DNA of 64,000 nucleotides from JAXDMK01 sp963765955 (GTDB taxonomy: Bacteria > Actinomycetota > Acidimicrobiia > Acidimicrobiales > AC-14), in assembly GCA_963765955.1 (NCBI GenBank), contig CAVXYA010000011.1, positions 294,767 through 358,766 on the forward strand, in the 5' to 3' direction. Each line of letters starts with the position of its first letter. The stretch's first letter is position 1. Positions 1-9,262 of the stretch are shown here, piece after piece. The notes beneath the pieces are model-generated. The model did not search any database. It was given only the letters and a program-made list of their open reading frames with translations, and was not told the origin of the DNA. The position numbers and the translations under genes are program-made.

Positions 1-1
1 C

Positions 2-1912
2 TTCATCCGCCTCAGCTGGCATGCCGCAGGCACGTACCGCATCGAGGACGGGCGGGGCGGCGGCGGCAGCGGCGAGCAGCGATTCGCCCCCCTCAACAGC
101 TGGCCCGACAACGCCAACCTGGACAAGGCCCGGCGGTTGCTCTGGCCGGTCAAGCAGAAGTACGGCCGCCAGATCTCGTGGGCCGATCTGCTGGTCTTTG
201 CCGGCAACTGCGCCCTGGAATCGATGGGGTTCAAGACGTTCGGCTTCGCCTTCGGGCGGGAGGACGTCTGGGAGCCGGAGGAGGTCTTCTGGGGCCCGGA
301 GGACACGTGGCTCGGGGACGAGCGCTACAGCGGCGACAGGGAGCTCACCGGTCCGTTCGGCGCGGTGCAGATGGGCCTGATCTACGTGAACCCGGAGGGG
401 CCGAACGGCAACCCGGATCCGCTGGCCGCAGCCCGGGACATTCGGGAGACCTTCCGCCGCATGGCGATGGACGACGAGGAGACGCTGGCCCTCATCGTCG
501 GCGGCCACTCGTTCGGCAAGTGCCACGGTGCCGTCGATCCGGACTACGTCGGCCCGGAGCCCGAGGCGTGCCCGGTCGAGCACCAGGGCATCGGCTGGAA
601 GAACAGCTTTGGCAGCGGCAAGGGCGTCGACACGATCACCAGCGGGCTCGAGGGGGCATGGACCACGACCCCGACCCAGTGGGACAACGCCTTCCTCGAC
701 ATCCTCTTCAAGTACGACTGGGAGCTGACGACGAGTCCCGCCGGGGCGAAGCAGTGGACGCCCAAGGATCCCTCGGCCCAGGGCACGGTGCCCGACGCCC
801 ACGATCCGTCGAGGCGGCACGCCCCCATGATGCTGACGACCGACCTGGCCCTGAAGCTTGATCCCATCTACGGGCCGATCGCCAAGCGCTTCCACGAGAA
901 CCCGGAAGAGCTGGCGGACGCCTTCGCCAAGGCCTGGTACAAGCTGCTGCACCGCGACATGGGCCCGGTCTCGCGCTACCTCGGCCCGTGGGTTCCCGAG
1001 GCCCAGCTGTGGCAGGACCCCGTCCCCGCGGTCGATCACGAGCTGGTCGGCGAAGACGACATCGCCGCCATCAAGGCCAAGATCCTCGAGTCCGGACTGT
1101 CCATCTCCCAACTGGCTTCCACCGCGTGGGCGTCGGCCGCCACCTTCCGCTTCACCGACAAGAGGGGCGGGGCCAACGGGGCCCGGATTCGCCTGGCGCC
1201 GCAGAAGGACTGGGAGGTCAACGACTCGGCCGTCGCAGTGTTGCCGACCCTCGAGCAGATCCAGCAGGACTTCAACAGCTCGCAGTCCGGGGGAACCAAG
1301 GTGTCGCTGGCCGACCTGATCGTCCTGGGCGGGTGCGCGGCCGTCGAGCAGGCGGCCAAGAACGCCGGCCACGACATCTCGGTCCCGTTCACGCCGGGGC
1401 GCACCGACGCCTCCCAGGAGCAGACCGACGAGGAAGCCTTCGCCGTGCTCGAGCCGAGAGCAGATGGGTTCCGCAACTACCTCCGAGGCGGGGAGAAGTT
1501 GCCGCCGGAGACCCTCATGCTCGACCGGGCCAACCTGTTGACGCTGACCGCCCCCGAGATGACGGTGCTGATCGGCGGCATGCGGGCCCTGAACGCCAAC
1601 TTCGGGCAGGCCCGCCACGGAATCTTCACCGACCGGCCCGAGACGCTGACCAACGACTTCTTCGTGAAGCTGCTTCAGCCGGGCACGGAGTGGAAGGCAT
1701 CCGCCACGGCCGAGAACGTGTACGAGGGTCGGGACGGTGGGGGCGAGGTCCAGTGGACGGCCACCGCCGTCGACCTCGTCTTCGGTTCGAACTCCCAGCT
1801 CCGAGCCATCTCGGAGGTCTACGCCTCGGACGACGCCAAGGAGAAGTTCGTGCGCGACTTCGTGGCCGCGTGGGACAAGGTCATGAACCTCGACCGATTC
1901 GATCTCGGCTGA
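2..1912 (+). CDS. katG: Catalase-peroxidase KatG (5' truncated by window)
   Basis: Haem enzyme that removes hydrogen peroxide by catalase and peroxidase activity. The open frame runs from base 2, so about 100 N-terminal residues of the usual ~740 lie outside the window; 636 residues are visible. The distal pocket R-L-S-W-H is at visible residues 3-7 and the proximal H is residue 169 in GGHSFGKCHG. The spacing W6 / Y128 / M154 matches the Met-Tyr-Trp crosslink that gives KatG its catalase activity. The residue equivalent to M. tuberculosis Ser315 is retained (visible S214). The second, catalytically unimportant peroxidase-like half follows to the C-terminus. The stop lies 22 nt before the next gene. 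A fur-type regulator might lie upstream but is not visible. Family assignment is secure. Confidence 0.97.
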   Translation, partial: FIRLSWHAAGTYRIEDGRGGGGSGEQRFAPLNSWPDNANLDKARRLLWPVKQKYGRQISWADLLVFAGNCALESMGFKTFGFAFGREDVWEPEEVFWGPEDTWLGDERYSGDRELTGPFGAVQMGLIYVNPEGPNGNPDPLAAARDIRETFRRMAMDDEETLALIVGGHSFGKCHGAVDPDYVGPEPEACPVEHQGIGWKNSFGSGKGVDTITSGLEGAWTTTPTQWDNAFLDILFKYDWELTTSPAGAKQWTPKDPSAQGTVPDAHDPSRRHAPMMLTTDLALKLDPIYGPIAKRFHENPEELADAFAKAWYKLLHRDMGPVSRYLGPWVPEAQLWQDPVPAVDHELVGEDDIAAIKAKILESGLSISQLASTAWASAATFRFTDKRGGANGARIRLAPQKDWEVNDSAVAVLPTLEQIQQDFNSSQSGGTKVSLADLIVLGGCAAVEQAAKNAGHDISVPFTPGRTDASQEQTDEEAFAVLEPRADGFRNYLRGGEKLPPETLMLDRANLLTLTAPEMTVLIGGMRALNANFGQARHGIFTDRPETLTNDFFVKLLQPGTEWKASATAENVYEGRDGGGEVQWTATAVDLVFGSNSQLRAISEVYASDDAKEKFVRDFVAAWDKVMNLDRFDLG

Positions 1913-1934
1913 TCGAAGCTCCCGGTTTGGTGCG

Positions 1935-3707
1935 GTGACCCGGCCCGCGGCAGGCTTTCACTCGCCCGTCACCCCGCTGATCGGGCGAGAGCGTGAGCTC
2001 GCCGAGGCCCGAAAGGCGTTGCGCCGGGGCCGGTTGCTGACCCTGACCGGACCGGGCGGGGTGGGCAAGACCCGGTTGGCCCTCGAGCTGGCCGGGCGGC
2101 TGACCCCGCAGCCGGCCGACGGCGGCTGGCTCGTCGACCTGGCGGCAGCCCCGGCGGGGTCGGACGTGCCTGGCGAGACGGCGCGGACGTTGGCCATCCT
2201 CAGCCCACCGGGGGCGGCCTCGATCGACGCGCTGTGCCACTACCTCGCCGCCCGCGACGCCGTCCTGGTCCTGGACAACTGTGACGACGTCGTGGATTCG
2301 TGCGCCGAGTTGGCGGCGGCGCTGCTGGCCCGGTGTGCCCACCTCCGGATCGTGGCGACCGGCCACGAGCCGTTCGGTATCACGGGCGAGACGGTCAGGT
2401 CGGTCGAACCATTATCGCCCGATGACGCCAGCCGATTGTTCGTCGAGCGGGCTCGGGCCCGCCGAGCGGACTTCGTCCTGGGCGAGGGCGACGAGGCCGC
2501 GCTGGTGCAGCTCTGCGCTCGGCTCGATCATCTGCCGCTGGGGATCGAGCTGGCGGCGGCGAGGGTGGCGGGGATGTCGGTGGCCGAGATCCTGACGAGC
2601 GTCGAGACGAGTCTGAGCGAGCACCGCGGGAGCCGGCGGGGGACGCCTCGGCCCCACCGGTCGGCGCGAACCGCAGTCGCGTGGAGCCAGCAGCTCCTCG
2701 ACACCATGGAGCAACGGGCGTTCCGGAGCCTGGCCGTGTTCGTCGGCGGGTTCGACGCCGCCGCGGCCCAGGCCGTCGCGCCCGGGCTGTCGACCGAGAT
2801 GCTGGCCCGGCTGGTCGACACGTCGCTCGTGACCGTGGTGCCGAGAAAGGGGGGCCGAACCCGTTACCAGCTGCTGGAGACGGTGCGCCAGTACGCGTGG
2901 GAGCTGCTCGTCGGTGCGGGAGAGGCGTCCGCCGCCGCCTCGCGCCACCTGCACCACTACGCGTCGCGGGGCGACGATGGGTTCGCCAGCTGGCCGTCCC
3001 TCAACGCGCCACAGCTGGTGGCCGGCCTGGAGGACGACTACGCCAACGTCCGCGTGGCGGCGGAGTGGGCGGCGACCGCGGATCCTTCCGCAGGGGTGGA
3101 GCTGCTGGCCCGCACCAAGGACCTGTTCATGATGTTGGGACACGCCGACGGCCTCCGGCTGGCCCGGCTGCTGCTCGAGCTGTGTCAGGCGCGGGACCGG
3201 GCCCGGGTGGTGGTGCAGATCACCGCCGGCCTGTTCGCCATGTTGCTCTTCGGACCGCGGGCCGCGGAGCTCGACCTCGTCGAAGCGCGCCAGTTGAGCG
3301 CCAAGCTTGGTGACGAGCCGCTCGAGGCGTGGGCCCGCTTCTTCCAGGGCCTGGCGGAGGTCTACGACAGTGCCGTCACACCGGCGCGGGCGCACCTCGA
3401 GGCGGCCCGCGTGCGCTTCCGCACCCTGGGGATCCCGATGGGCGAGGCCCGCTCGACAGCCGCGCTCGGCCTCACCTATCTCATGACCGACGAGATCGAC
3501 GAGGCGCGGACACTGATCGACTCCGCCATGGCCATGGCCATTGCCCAGGCCCCGGCCCCGGCCCCGGCCGACGACGATCGTTTGGGGCAGGGGGAGTGCG
3601 ACACCGAGGCTGTCATCGAACTGGCCTTCGGCAGCCGGAGCCGATCGCGTCTCGGCCGGGGCGGCTTTGGCGAGCGTGAGGGCGACGTGACCCGACCCTC
3701 GACGTGA
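1935..3707 (+). CDS. STAND/NB-ARC-type ATPase, LuxR-like regulator lacking HTH
   Basis: 590 residues from a GTG start, 22 nt after katG. Residues 39-46 (GPGGVGKT) form a P-loop and the stretch near residue 110 (VLVLDNC) is the Walker B strand. A winged-helix segment follows around 240-300 and TPR-like helical repeats from about 380 to 530. This is the layout of the large actinobacterial ATPases that end in a LuxR-type HTH. Here the protein stops after an Ala-Pro run (about 540-550) and a low-complexity tail rich in Ser, Arg and Gly, with no HTH that I can find. Either the C-terminus was lost and replaced by read-through sequence, or the protein signals without binding DNA. The family call is good, the regulatory role is inference. 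Confidence 0.7.
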   Translation: MTRPAAGFHSPVTPLIGRERELAEARKALRRGRLLTLTGPGGVGKTRLALELAGRLTPQPADGGWLVDLAAAPAGSDVPGETARTLAILSPPGAASIDALCHYLAARDAVLVLDNCDDVVDSCAELAAALLARCAHLRIVATGHEPFGITGETVRSVEPLSPDDASRLFVERARARRADFVLGEGDEAALVQLCARLDHLPLGIELAAARVAGMSVAEILTSVETSLSEHRGSRRGTPRPHRSARTAVAWSQQLLDTMEQRAFRSLAVFVGGFDAAAAQAVAPGLSTEMLARLVDTSLVTVVPRKGGRTRYQLLETVRQYAWELLVGAGEASAAASRHLHHYASRGDDGFASWPSLNAPQLVAGLEDDYANVRVAAEWAATADPSAGVELLARTKDLFMMLGHADGLRLARLLLELCQARDRARVVVQITAGLFAMLLFGPRAAELDLVEARQLSAKLGDEPLEAWARFFQGLAEVYDSAVTPARAHLEAARVRFRTLGIPMGEARSTAALGLTYLMTDEIDEARTLIDSAMAMAIAQAPAPAPADDDRLGQGECDTEAVIELAFGSRSRSRLGRGGFGEREGDVTRPST

Positions 3708-3765
3708 GGCGAGCGGCCCCTGAGTGAGCCGCACACGTGCCGTCGCCTCGTCCGGACCGATCCCG

Positions 3766-3794
3766 TTGACTGCCGCGATTTGGAGCGTTAGCTT
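3766..3794 (+). promoter_or_regulatory. Possible sigma70-type promoter
   Basis: TTGACT at 3766-3771 and TAGCTT at 3789-3794 are separated by 17 bp. They lie in the 294-bp space before the BP74-like gene, about 200 nt upstream of its start. Prediction by eye only. Nothing else in 3708-4001 looks coding. Confidence 0.3.
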
Positions 3795-4001
3795 CCTGCC
3801 TTCGGTGTGTGGCGGCTGGGGATAGACCAGGGTGGGTGAGTCTCTCGGTGCGGTCCCAACGATACCGACGACGACGCGAATGCGACCTCGCGAGCGGGGC
3901 TACGACCGCATCAAGGAAGCCGGAGCGCGCCGAGCCCTGGACGAGAACAACGCTCGGCGTCTCAGGAAGAGCGAGACAAGAACAGGGGGGTACCCAAGGA
4001 C

Positions 4002-4346
4002 ATGGCTGCGTATTTCGCATTCAGACAATGGAGTGACAAAGAGTTCATATTCGAACTCACCGATCAAGGCAAGATCGACCACGCACGAAAGATCCTGTCA
4101 GGTGAAGAGACCTCACAGGTGCATGTGATGGGCCGGATCGTCAAGAGGGCGAAAGGGTACAACCCGGGCTGGAGTTATCACCTTGACCCGACAACAGTCT
4201 CATTTTTCGAGATGGCGATCGAGGTGTGTGACGCCGAGATGGGTTACGTGGAGGATCACCTCGACGAGGCTTGCGGGGCATTCTTGCCCGGTTGTCATTG
4301 GTGCCCATGGAGTTCGAGGCTTGTGCGCGAGGTCACGCCATCCTAA
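4002..4346 (+). CDS. BP74-like small protein (calmodulin-binding-protein-like domain)
   Basis: 114 residues with an ATG start. The pattern of a phenylalanine-rich start, T-D-x-x-K-I-x-x-A-R, H-V-x-G-x-I, a Y-N-P-x-W-S-Y-H-L-D-P core, A-I-E-V-C-D-A and a C-terminal W-C-P-W-S-S resembles the N-terminal domain of Dictyostelium BP74 and its scattered bacterial relatives, recalled from memory. The molecular function in bacteria is not known to me. There is no signal peptide or membrane segment. Codon use is clearly more AT-rich than in the neighbours (for example the run near 4040-4100), which suggests recent acquisition. It converges on the VOC gene, with a strong hairpin between them. Confidence 0.6.
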   Translation: MAAYFAFRQWSDKEFIFELTDQGKIDHARKILSGEETSQVHVMGRIVKRAKGYNPGWSYHLDPTTVSFFEMAIEVCDAEMGYVEDHLDEACGAFLPGCHWCPWSSRLVREVTPS

Positions 4347-4365
4347 AAGGACCGTAGGGGCTGGC

Positions 4366-4396
4366 CTCCCCGCTCGTGAAGGGCACGAGCGGGGAG
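4366..4396. terminator. Hairpin between convergent genes
   Basis: A perfect 13-bp inverted repeat (CTCCCCGCTCGTG and its complement) with a 5-nt loop lies between the convergent BP74-like and VOC genes. No T-run follows on either strand, so if it terminates transcription it is of the T-poor kind common in GC-rich actinobacteria. Confidence 0.6.
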
Positions 4397-4440
4397 ATCC
4401 CGGCGCCTCGAAACGGCGCGATCGGCCCCCTAGGCCTCGT

Positions 4441-4854
4441 TCAAGCCTGTGGCTGGGCGATGTTGACCATCCACGCGATGCCGAACTGGTCGATGCACAT
4501 GCCGAACTCATCGCCCCACATCTGCGTCTCCAGGGGCATGGTGACGGTGCCGCTGGCCGACAGCTTCTCCCAGTACCCGCGCAGCTCGTCGGCGTCGTCC
4601 CCACTCAGGCTCACCGCGATGTTGTTGCCGGGCGAGTGCTCCATCCCCGGTGGCGTGTCGGCCCCCATGAGCGTGAAGCCGCTGGAGGTTTCCAGCATGC
4701 CGTGCATGATCTTGTCTGCGCCCGGGCCGTCCTGTCCGCCCAGCTCACCGAAGGTGTTCAAAGCCAGCGTCCCGCCAAAGACGCCCTCGTAGAACTCCAT
4801 GGCGGCCCGAGCAGTGCCGTCGAAGCTGATGTACGGATTGAGTCGAGAGCTCAC
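4441..4854 (-). CDS. VOC family protein (PhnB/YjdN-like)
   Basis: 137 residues of the vicinal-oxygen-chelate fold. The start NPYISFDGTARAAMEFY and the C-terminal W-G-D-E-F-G-M-C-x-D-Q-F-G-x-x-W are typical of the PhnB-like actinobacterial branch, whose substrates are mostly unknown. The GTG start at 4854 is chosen because AAGGAGG sits 5 nt upstream (4860-4866) and the homologous region begins at once. A longer frame reaches 4914 but would bury the ribosome binding site. Stand-alone gene, convergent with the BP74-like gene and divergent from the SARP regulator. Confidence 0.85.
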   Translation of the reverse strand: MSSRLNPYISFDGTARAAMEFYEGVFGGTLALNTFGELGGQDGPGADKIMHGMLETSSGFTLMGADTPPGMEHSPGNNIAVSLSGDDADELRGYWEKLSASGTVTMPLETQMWGDEFGMCIDQFGIAWMVNIAQPQA

Positions 4855-5044
4855 ATGATCCTCCTTGGTCGCGACCAGCCGTCGTCCTAGACTCCAGCAC
4901 AACACCAGACTCATCGCCCAGGATCTCTCATTCCCCGTGAGCCGGTTGGTCGCCCGCCCGAGTCAGCATGGGCCGGAAGGGCTTTCGGGCTCTCTGACCG
5001 CTGGCCAAGGCGCTCCCGGACCCAGCAGTCGTACAATCTCGCCG

Positions 5045-8000
5045 GTGCAGTTCCGAGTCCTCGGGCCGCTCGAGGTGGAGCACGACGGGCGTGCCGTCGA
5101 CCTCGGCCGGCCGAAGCAACGGGCGCTCCTGGCGATCCTCCTGATACACGCCAACCACCTGGTCCCCGCCGATCGCATCGTAGAGGACCTCTGGCCGGGC
5201 GACCTGCCGGCCGACCCCTCGGCCGCCCTCCAGGTGCAGGTCTCGCGGCTGCGCCAGGTGCTGGCCGGCTGCGGGTGCGACGCCCAGGCGGTGCTCGAGA
5301 GCCGCCGGCCGGGCTACGTCCTGCACCTCGCCGACGGCGATCTGGACGCCGCCCGCTTCGAGCGGCTGGTCGAGGAGGGCCGCCGGGCGGTGGCGGACGG
5401 CCGGGTCGAGGAGGGGGCGGCCCGGCTGGCCGCCGGGCTCGCCCTGTGGCGGGGCGGCGTGCTGGACGACTTCGCCGGTGAGCCGTTCGCCCTGGGGGAG
5501 GCGGCCCGGCTGGAGGAGCTGCGGGCGGCGGCGGCCGAGGATTGGGTCGACGCCGAACTCCGTCTCGGCCACCACGCCACGGTGGTGGGCGAGATCCGCC
5601 GGCTGGCCGACGCCAATCCCCTCCGGGAGCGGCCGTGGGCCCAGCTGATGCTCGCCCTGTACCGGTCCGACCGCCAGGCGGAGGCGCTGCGGGCCTACGG
5701 CGAGCTGCGCCACAACCTGGCCGAGGAGCTCGGGATCGACCCGTCCCCCGCCCTGCAGCGGCTGGAGGAGATGGTGCTGCTGCAGAAGGTGGAGCTCGAT
5801 TGGCACCCGGCGGAGGACGCCCCGCCGGCACCGGCGGACGGCGACCGGGGCGTGGCGGACGCGGCGGTGGATGCCGTCAGGGGAGTGGGCACGGTCCACC
5901 GGCCGTCGGTGGCCGACGACCGGGACGGTTTGCCGTTCGTGGGCCGGCAGGCCGAGCTCGACGTGGTCGGCGAGGCATGGCGGGCTGCGCTGGCGAGCGG
6001 TCCGGGGCTCGTCCTGCTGGCCGGCGAGCCGGGCATCGGCAAGAGCCGGCTGGCCATGGAGCACGCCCGTCGGGCCCACGAGGAGGGAGCCGGCGTCCTC
6101 CTCGGGCGGTGCGACGAGGACCTGGCCGTGCCCTACCAGCCGTTCGCGGAGGCGATGGAGCGGGCCGTGCGCCAGCTGCACCCGGCCGAGCTGGCCGGGC
6201 TGCTGGGGCGGCGGGGGGGCGAGCTGGTCCGCCTCCTCCCCGACCTGGCCGACCTCGCTCCGGCGGTGGCAGCGCCCTGGTCGTCCGACCCCGAGACCGA
6301 GCGCTTCCGGCTGTTCGACGCGGTGGGCCGGGCCCTCGCCACCCTGTCTCGCCACGCGCCCCTGGTCCTCGTCCTCGACGACCTCCACTGGGCTACCGCC
6401 CCGACGCTGCTCCTGCTGCGCCACCTCGTCACCCGTTCGGAGCCCATGCCCGTGCTGGTCGTCGGCACCTACCGCCACACCGAGGTCGACGACCGCCATC
6501 CCCTGGCCGAGGTGTTGGGTGAGGCGGGCCGGCTTCCCAACGTGACGAGGATCGTGCTCGGGGGGCTGGACGAGGAGGCCGTCCACGGTTTCGTGCGAGC
6601 AGTCGTGGGACCGGGTGTGTCGGACGTAGAGCGCGACCTGCTCGCTCGCTCCGTGCACAGCGGCACGGCCGGCAACCCGCTGTTCATGCGGGAGATGGTG
6701 CGCCACGTCGAGGAGTCGGGCCACCCCGGCGACGACGTCCCTGAGGGGGTCCGTGACGTGGTCCGCCGCCGCCTGCTCCGGCTGTCGGAGTCCACCAACC
6801 GGTTGCTGGTGGTGGCGTCGGTGATCGGCGCGGAGTACGACCTCGACGTGCTCCAGGGTGCCGTGGGCCTCGACGAGGAGGCGGTGCTGTCGGGGCTGGA
6901 GGAGGCGGTCAGGGCCGGGTTGGTGGCCGACGCCGTCGGTCCCGGCCTGCGCCAACGCTTCACCCACGCCCTGGTGCGGGCCACCCTGTACGACGGGCTC
7001 ACCGCCCCCCGCCGGGCCCAGCTCCACCGGCGGGTGGCGGAGTCGGTCGAGCGGCTCCGGGCGGGGCGTACGAGCGACCACCTGGCCGAGCTGGCCCACC
7101 ACTTCACCCGGGCGGCCGCCATCGGAGGGGCAGCCAAGGCAGTGGCCTACTCCACCCTCGCCGGCGAAAAGGCCCTCGGTCAGCTGGCCCACGACGACGC
7201 CGCCGGCTACTTCCAACAGGCCCTCGACTTGCTCGACCTGGTCCCGCCAAGTTCTCGTGTGGCAGACGACGGCGGGGCGGTGGACCGGATCCGCCAGCGG
7301 TGCGACATCCTCCTGGCCCTGGGCGAGGCCCAGCGCCGGTGCGGTGCGCCGGCCCACCGCCAGACCCTTCTCGACGCGGCCGACCTGGCCCGGGAGATGG
7401 GCGACGCCGAGCGGCTGGCCAGCGCCGCCCTGGCCAACACCCGCAGCTTCTGGAGCGCCACCCGGCGGGTGGACGCCGAGCGGGTGGCCGCCTTCCGGGA
7501 CGCCCTGGCCGCCCTCGACGGGGGCGACAGCCCCTTGCGGGCCCGGCTTCTCGCCCGCCTGGCGGTTGAGCTGGTGTACTCCGGCGACGCCGTGGCCGTG
7601 CGCCGCCTGAGCGACGAGGCCCTGGCCATGGCCCGGCGGCTGGGCGACCTGCCCACCCTGGCCCAGGTCCTGGTTCCCCGGTACAACACGATCCGGGGCG
7701 ACCCCGGCACCCTCGGCGAGCGGCTCTCCGACACGGCCGAGCTGCTCGACGTGGCCACCCGCCTCACCGACCCTTCCCTGCGGTGCGAGGCCTACGGGTG
7801 GCGGGCGGTGGCGGCCATGGAAGCAGCCCAGGCGGAGGAGGCGGCGACCTGCCTCGACGCCTTCGAGCGCATGGCGGCGGCCGTCCACCAGCCGGCCATG
7901 CTCTGGTACGTCGCCTACATGCGGGCCAGCCGGGCCATGCTCGAGGGGCGCTTCGACGACGCCGAGCGGCTGGCGAACGAGGCCTTCCGGCTGGGACGGT

Positions 8001-8734
8001 CCGCCGGACAGCCCGACGCCGACCTGTTCCTGTCGGCCCAGCGCCTCCAGCTGGCCTTCGAGCGGGGGGTGCTGGGCCGGTGGGAACGGCCGCTGCGGGT
8101 CGCCCTCACCCGCGATCCCGACTCGTGGTGGTTCCTGCGGTCATGGCAGGCCCTGTGCGACACCGAGCGGGACGACGACGAGGGGGCGCGGGCGCACCTC
8201 GACGAGCTGGCCGCGAACGAATTCGCCGACCTCACCTTCGAACCCACCTGGCTGCACATCGTGGCCAACTGCGCCGCGGTCGCAGCCCACCTGGGCGACA
8301 CCGCCCGGGCGGGCCGGCTGTACGAGCTCATGTCCCCCTACGCCGGGCAGCTGGTGACCCTGTCGTCGCTCGCCTACTGCGGGTCGGTCGACCACTACCT
8401 CGGCCTCCTCGCCGCCGCCCTCGGCCGCCACCAGGAGGCCGCGAGTCACTACCAGGCTGCGGCCATCCTCCACCGCCAGGTGGGGGCCCCGGCCTGGCTG
8501 GCCCGCACCCGCCTGGCCCAAGCCCTCTCGCTGACAGCCACCGGACGGCCGGTGGAAGCAGTCCCGCTCCTGCAGGAGGTGGCGGCCACCGCCGGGCGCC
8601 TGGGGATGGCGTCGGTGGCCCGCCGGGTGCTGGCCGCCCAGGCGTCGGTCGGCACCGCCGCGCTCGCGGGCGGCGGTCCGGGCACCGACCCCCTTGTCGG
8701 TGCCCCGCACCGGAGCGGGCTCAGCCCTGGATGA
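5045..8734 (+). CDS. SARP/AfsR-type regulator: winged helix, BTAD, AAA ATPase, TPR
   Basis: 1229 residues from GTG 5045. The first ~95 residues form an OmpR-type winged helix (FRVLGPLEVEHDGR...LGRPKQRALLAILL), followed by a bacterial transcriptional activation domain to about residue 245. An AAA_16-type ATPase follows, with a P-loop near residue 328 (GEPGIGKSR) and Walker B near 438 (LVLVLDDLHWA). The C-terminal half is Ala/Leu-rich TPR-like helices. Such proteins activate secondary metabolism or stress genes, but no biosynthetic cluster is visible here, so the target is unknown. The open frame extends upstream to 4865 without family similarity. The last 14 nt overlap the end of the convergent secreted-protein gene. 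Confidence 0.88.
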   Translation: MQFRVLGPLEVEHDGRAVDLGRPKQRALLAILLIHANHLVPADRIVEDLWPGDLPADPSAALQVQVSRLRQVLAGCGCDAQAVLESRRPGYVLHLADGDLDAARFERLVEEGRRAVADGRVEEGAARLAAGLALWRGGVLDDFAGEPFALGEAARLEELRAAAAEDWVDAELRLGHHATVVGEIRRLADANPLRERPWAQLMLALYRSDRQAEALRAYGELRHNLAEELGIDPSPALQRLEEMVLLQKVELDWHPAEDAPPAPADGDRGVADAAVDAVRGVGTVHRPSVADDRDGLPFVGRQAELDVVGEAWRAALASGPGLVLLAGEPGIGKSRLAMEHARRAHEEGAGVLLGRCDEDLAVPYQPFAEAMERAVRQLHPAELAGLLGRRGGELVRLLPDLADLAPAVAAPWSSDPETERFRLFDAVGRALATLSRHAPLVLVLDDLHWATAPTLLLLRHLVTRSEPMPVLVVGTYRHTEVDDRHPLAEVLGEAGRLPNVTRIVLGGLDEEAVHGFVRAVVGPGVSDVERDLLARSVHSGTAGNPLFMREMVRHVEESGHPGDDVPEGVRDVVRRRLLRLSESTNRLLVVASVIGAEYDLDVLQGAVGLDEEAVLSGLEEAVRAGLVADAVGPGLRQRFTHALVRATLYDGLTAPRRAQLHRRVAESVERLRAGRTSDHLAELAHHFTRAAAIGGAAKAVAYSTLAGEKALGQLAHDDAAGYFQQALDLLDLVPPSSRVADDGGAVDRIRQRCDILLALGEAQRRCGAPAHRQTLLDAADLAREMGDAERLASAALANTRSFWSATRRVDAERVAAFRDALAALDGGDSPLRARLLARLAVELVYSGDAVAVRRLSDEALAMARRLGDLPTLAQVLVPRYNTIRGDPGTLGERLSDTAELLDVATRLTDPSLRCEAYGWRAVAAMEAAQAEEAATCLDAFERMAAAVHQPAMLWYVAYMRASRAMLEGRFDDAERLANEAFRLGRSAGQPDADLFLSAQRLQLAFERGVLGRWERPLRVALTRDPDSWWFLRSWQALCDTERDDDEGARAHLDELAANEFADLTFEPTWLHIVANCAAVAAHLGDTARAGRLYELMSPYAGQLVTLSSLAYCGSVDHYLGLLAAALGRHQEAASHYQAAAILHRQVGAPAWLARTRLAQALSLTATGRPVEAVPLLQEVAATAGRLGMASVARRVLAAQASVGTAALAGGGPGTDPLVGAPHRSGLSPG

Positions 8735-9029
8735 TCACGATGCAGCGGACGTACGTGATGTGCGACCCGTCGCTGAAGAAGATGAAGTACTGCGTGCACC
8801 CGCCGCCGAGATCGACCGCAGCCCGGCCCACGATCCTGGGCCGCGCCTCGTTGAGGGAGGCGCCCTCCACGCTTTCCAAGGTCAGGTTCTCGTAGAGGGT
8901 CGGGTCTTGCACCGTCTGCACGGCCGGCGCCTCTGCATGGGCGGCAACCGGTGCCCCCATGGACAGGCCAGCGGCCCCTGCGACCACGGCGAGGGCGACG
9001 GCGGCCTTGCGGGCCAAGGTGAGTCTCAT
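8721..9029 (-). CDS. Small secreted protein
   Basis: 102 residues. It has a clear Sec signal peptide: MRLTLARK, a hydrophobic core of about 20 residues, and an A-H-A cleavage site near residue 31. The mature part of about 70 residues has two cysteines (C-T-Q-Y and V-R-C-I) that could form one disulfide. I do not recognise a family. A purine-rich segment precedes the ATG at 9029. It is divergent from the protease gene, and a 13-bp palindrome at 9176-9188 lies between them. Its 3' end overlaps that of the SARP gene by 14 nt. Confidence 0.7.
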   Translation of the reverse strand: MRLTLARKAAVALAVVAGAAGLSMGAPVAAHAEAPAVQTVQDPTLYENLTLESVEGASLNEARPRIVGRAAVDLGGGCTQYFIFFSDGSHITYVRCIVIIQG

Positions 9030-9175
9030 CGCTTCCTACCTCCCTTTCCTTTCCGGCTGCCCGCTCATCGGGCGATGGCGAAAGGGTGCGACGTCCCGGT
9101 TGCCAGATCGTTGCCAGGCGTTTGCCGATCCCGGCCGATGGCGGGGCGGGCGACGCTTCATATTCGCCCTTCGGA

Positions 9176-9188
9176 CGTGATCATCACG
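9176..9188. promoter_or_regulatory. Palindrome in divergent intergenic region
   Basis: CGTGATCATCACG is a perfect inverted repeat around a central C. It lies between the divergent secreted-protein and protease genes and just before a TAGACT -10-like element (9193-9198), an operator-like position. No regulator is assigned. Confidence 0.3.
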
Positions 9189-9262
9189 GTCCTAGACTCG
9201 CGAGCGACGGCGACTGCGCCCGGTACGGGACCAGACGGCGGCCGTGAGTGGAGGGAGGCGTG

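Noticed and set aside
2412..3734. A 440-residue minus-strand open frame
   Set aside because: Shadow of the STAND ATPase gene; His/Arg/Gly-rich composition without motifs.
4928..7888. A 986-residue open frame on the minus strand
   Set aside because: It is the antisense shadow of the SARP regulator; it is rich in Gly, Arg, Gln and Pro, has no motifs, and the plus frame has full domain evidence.
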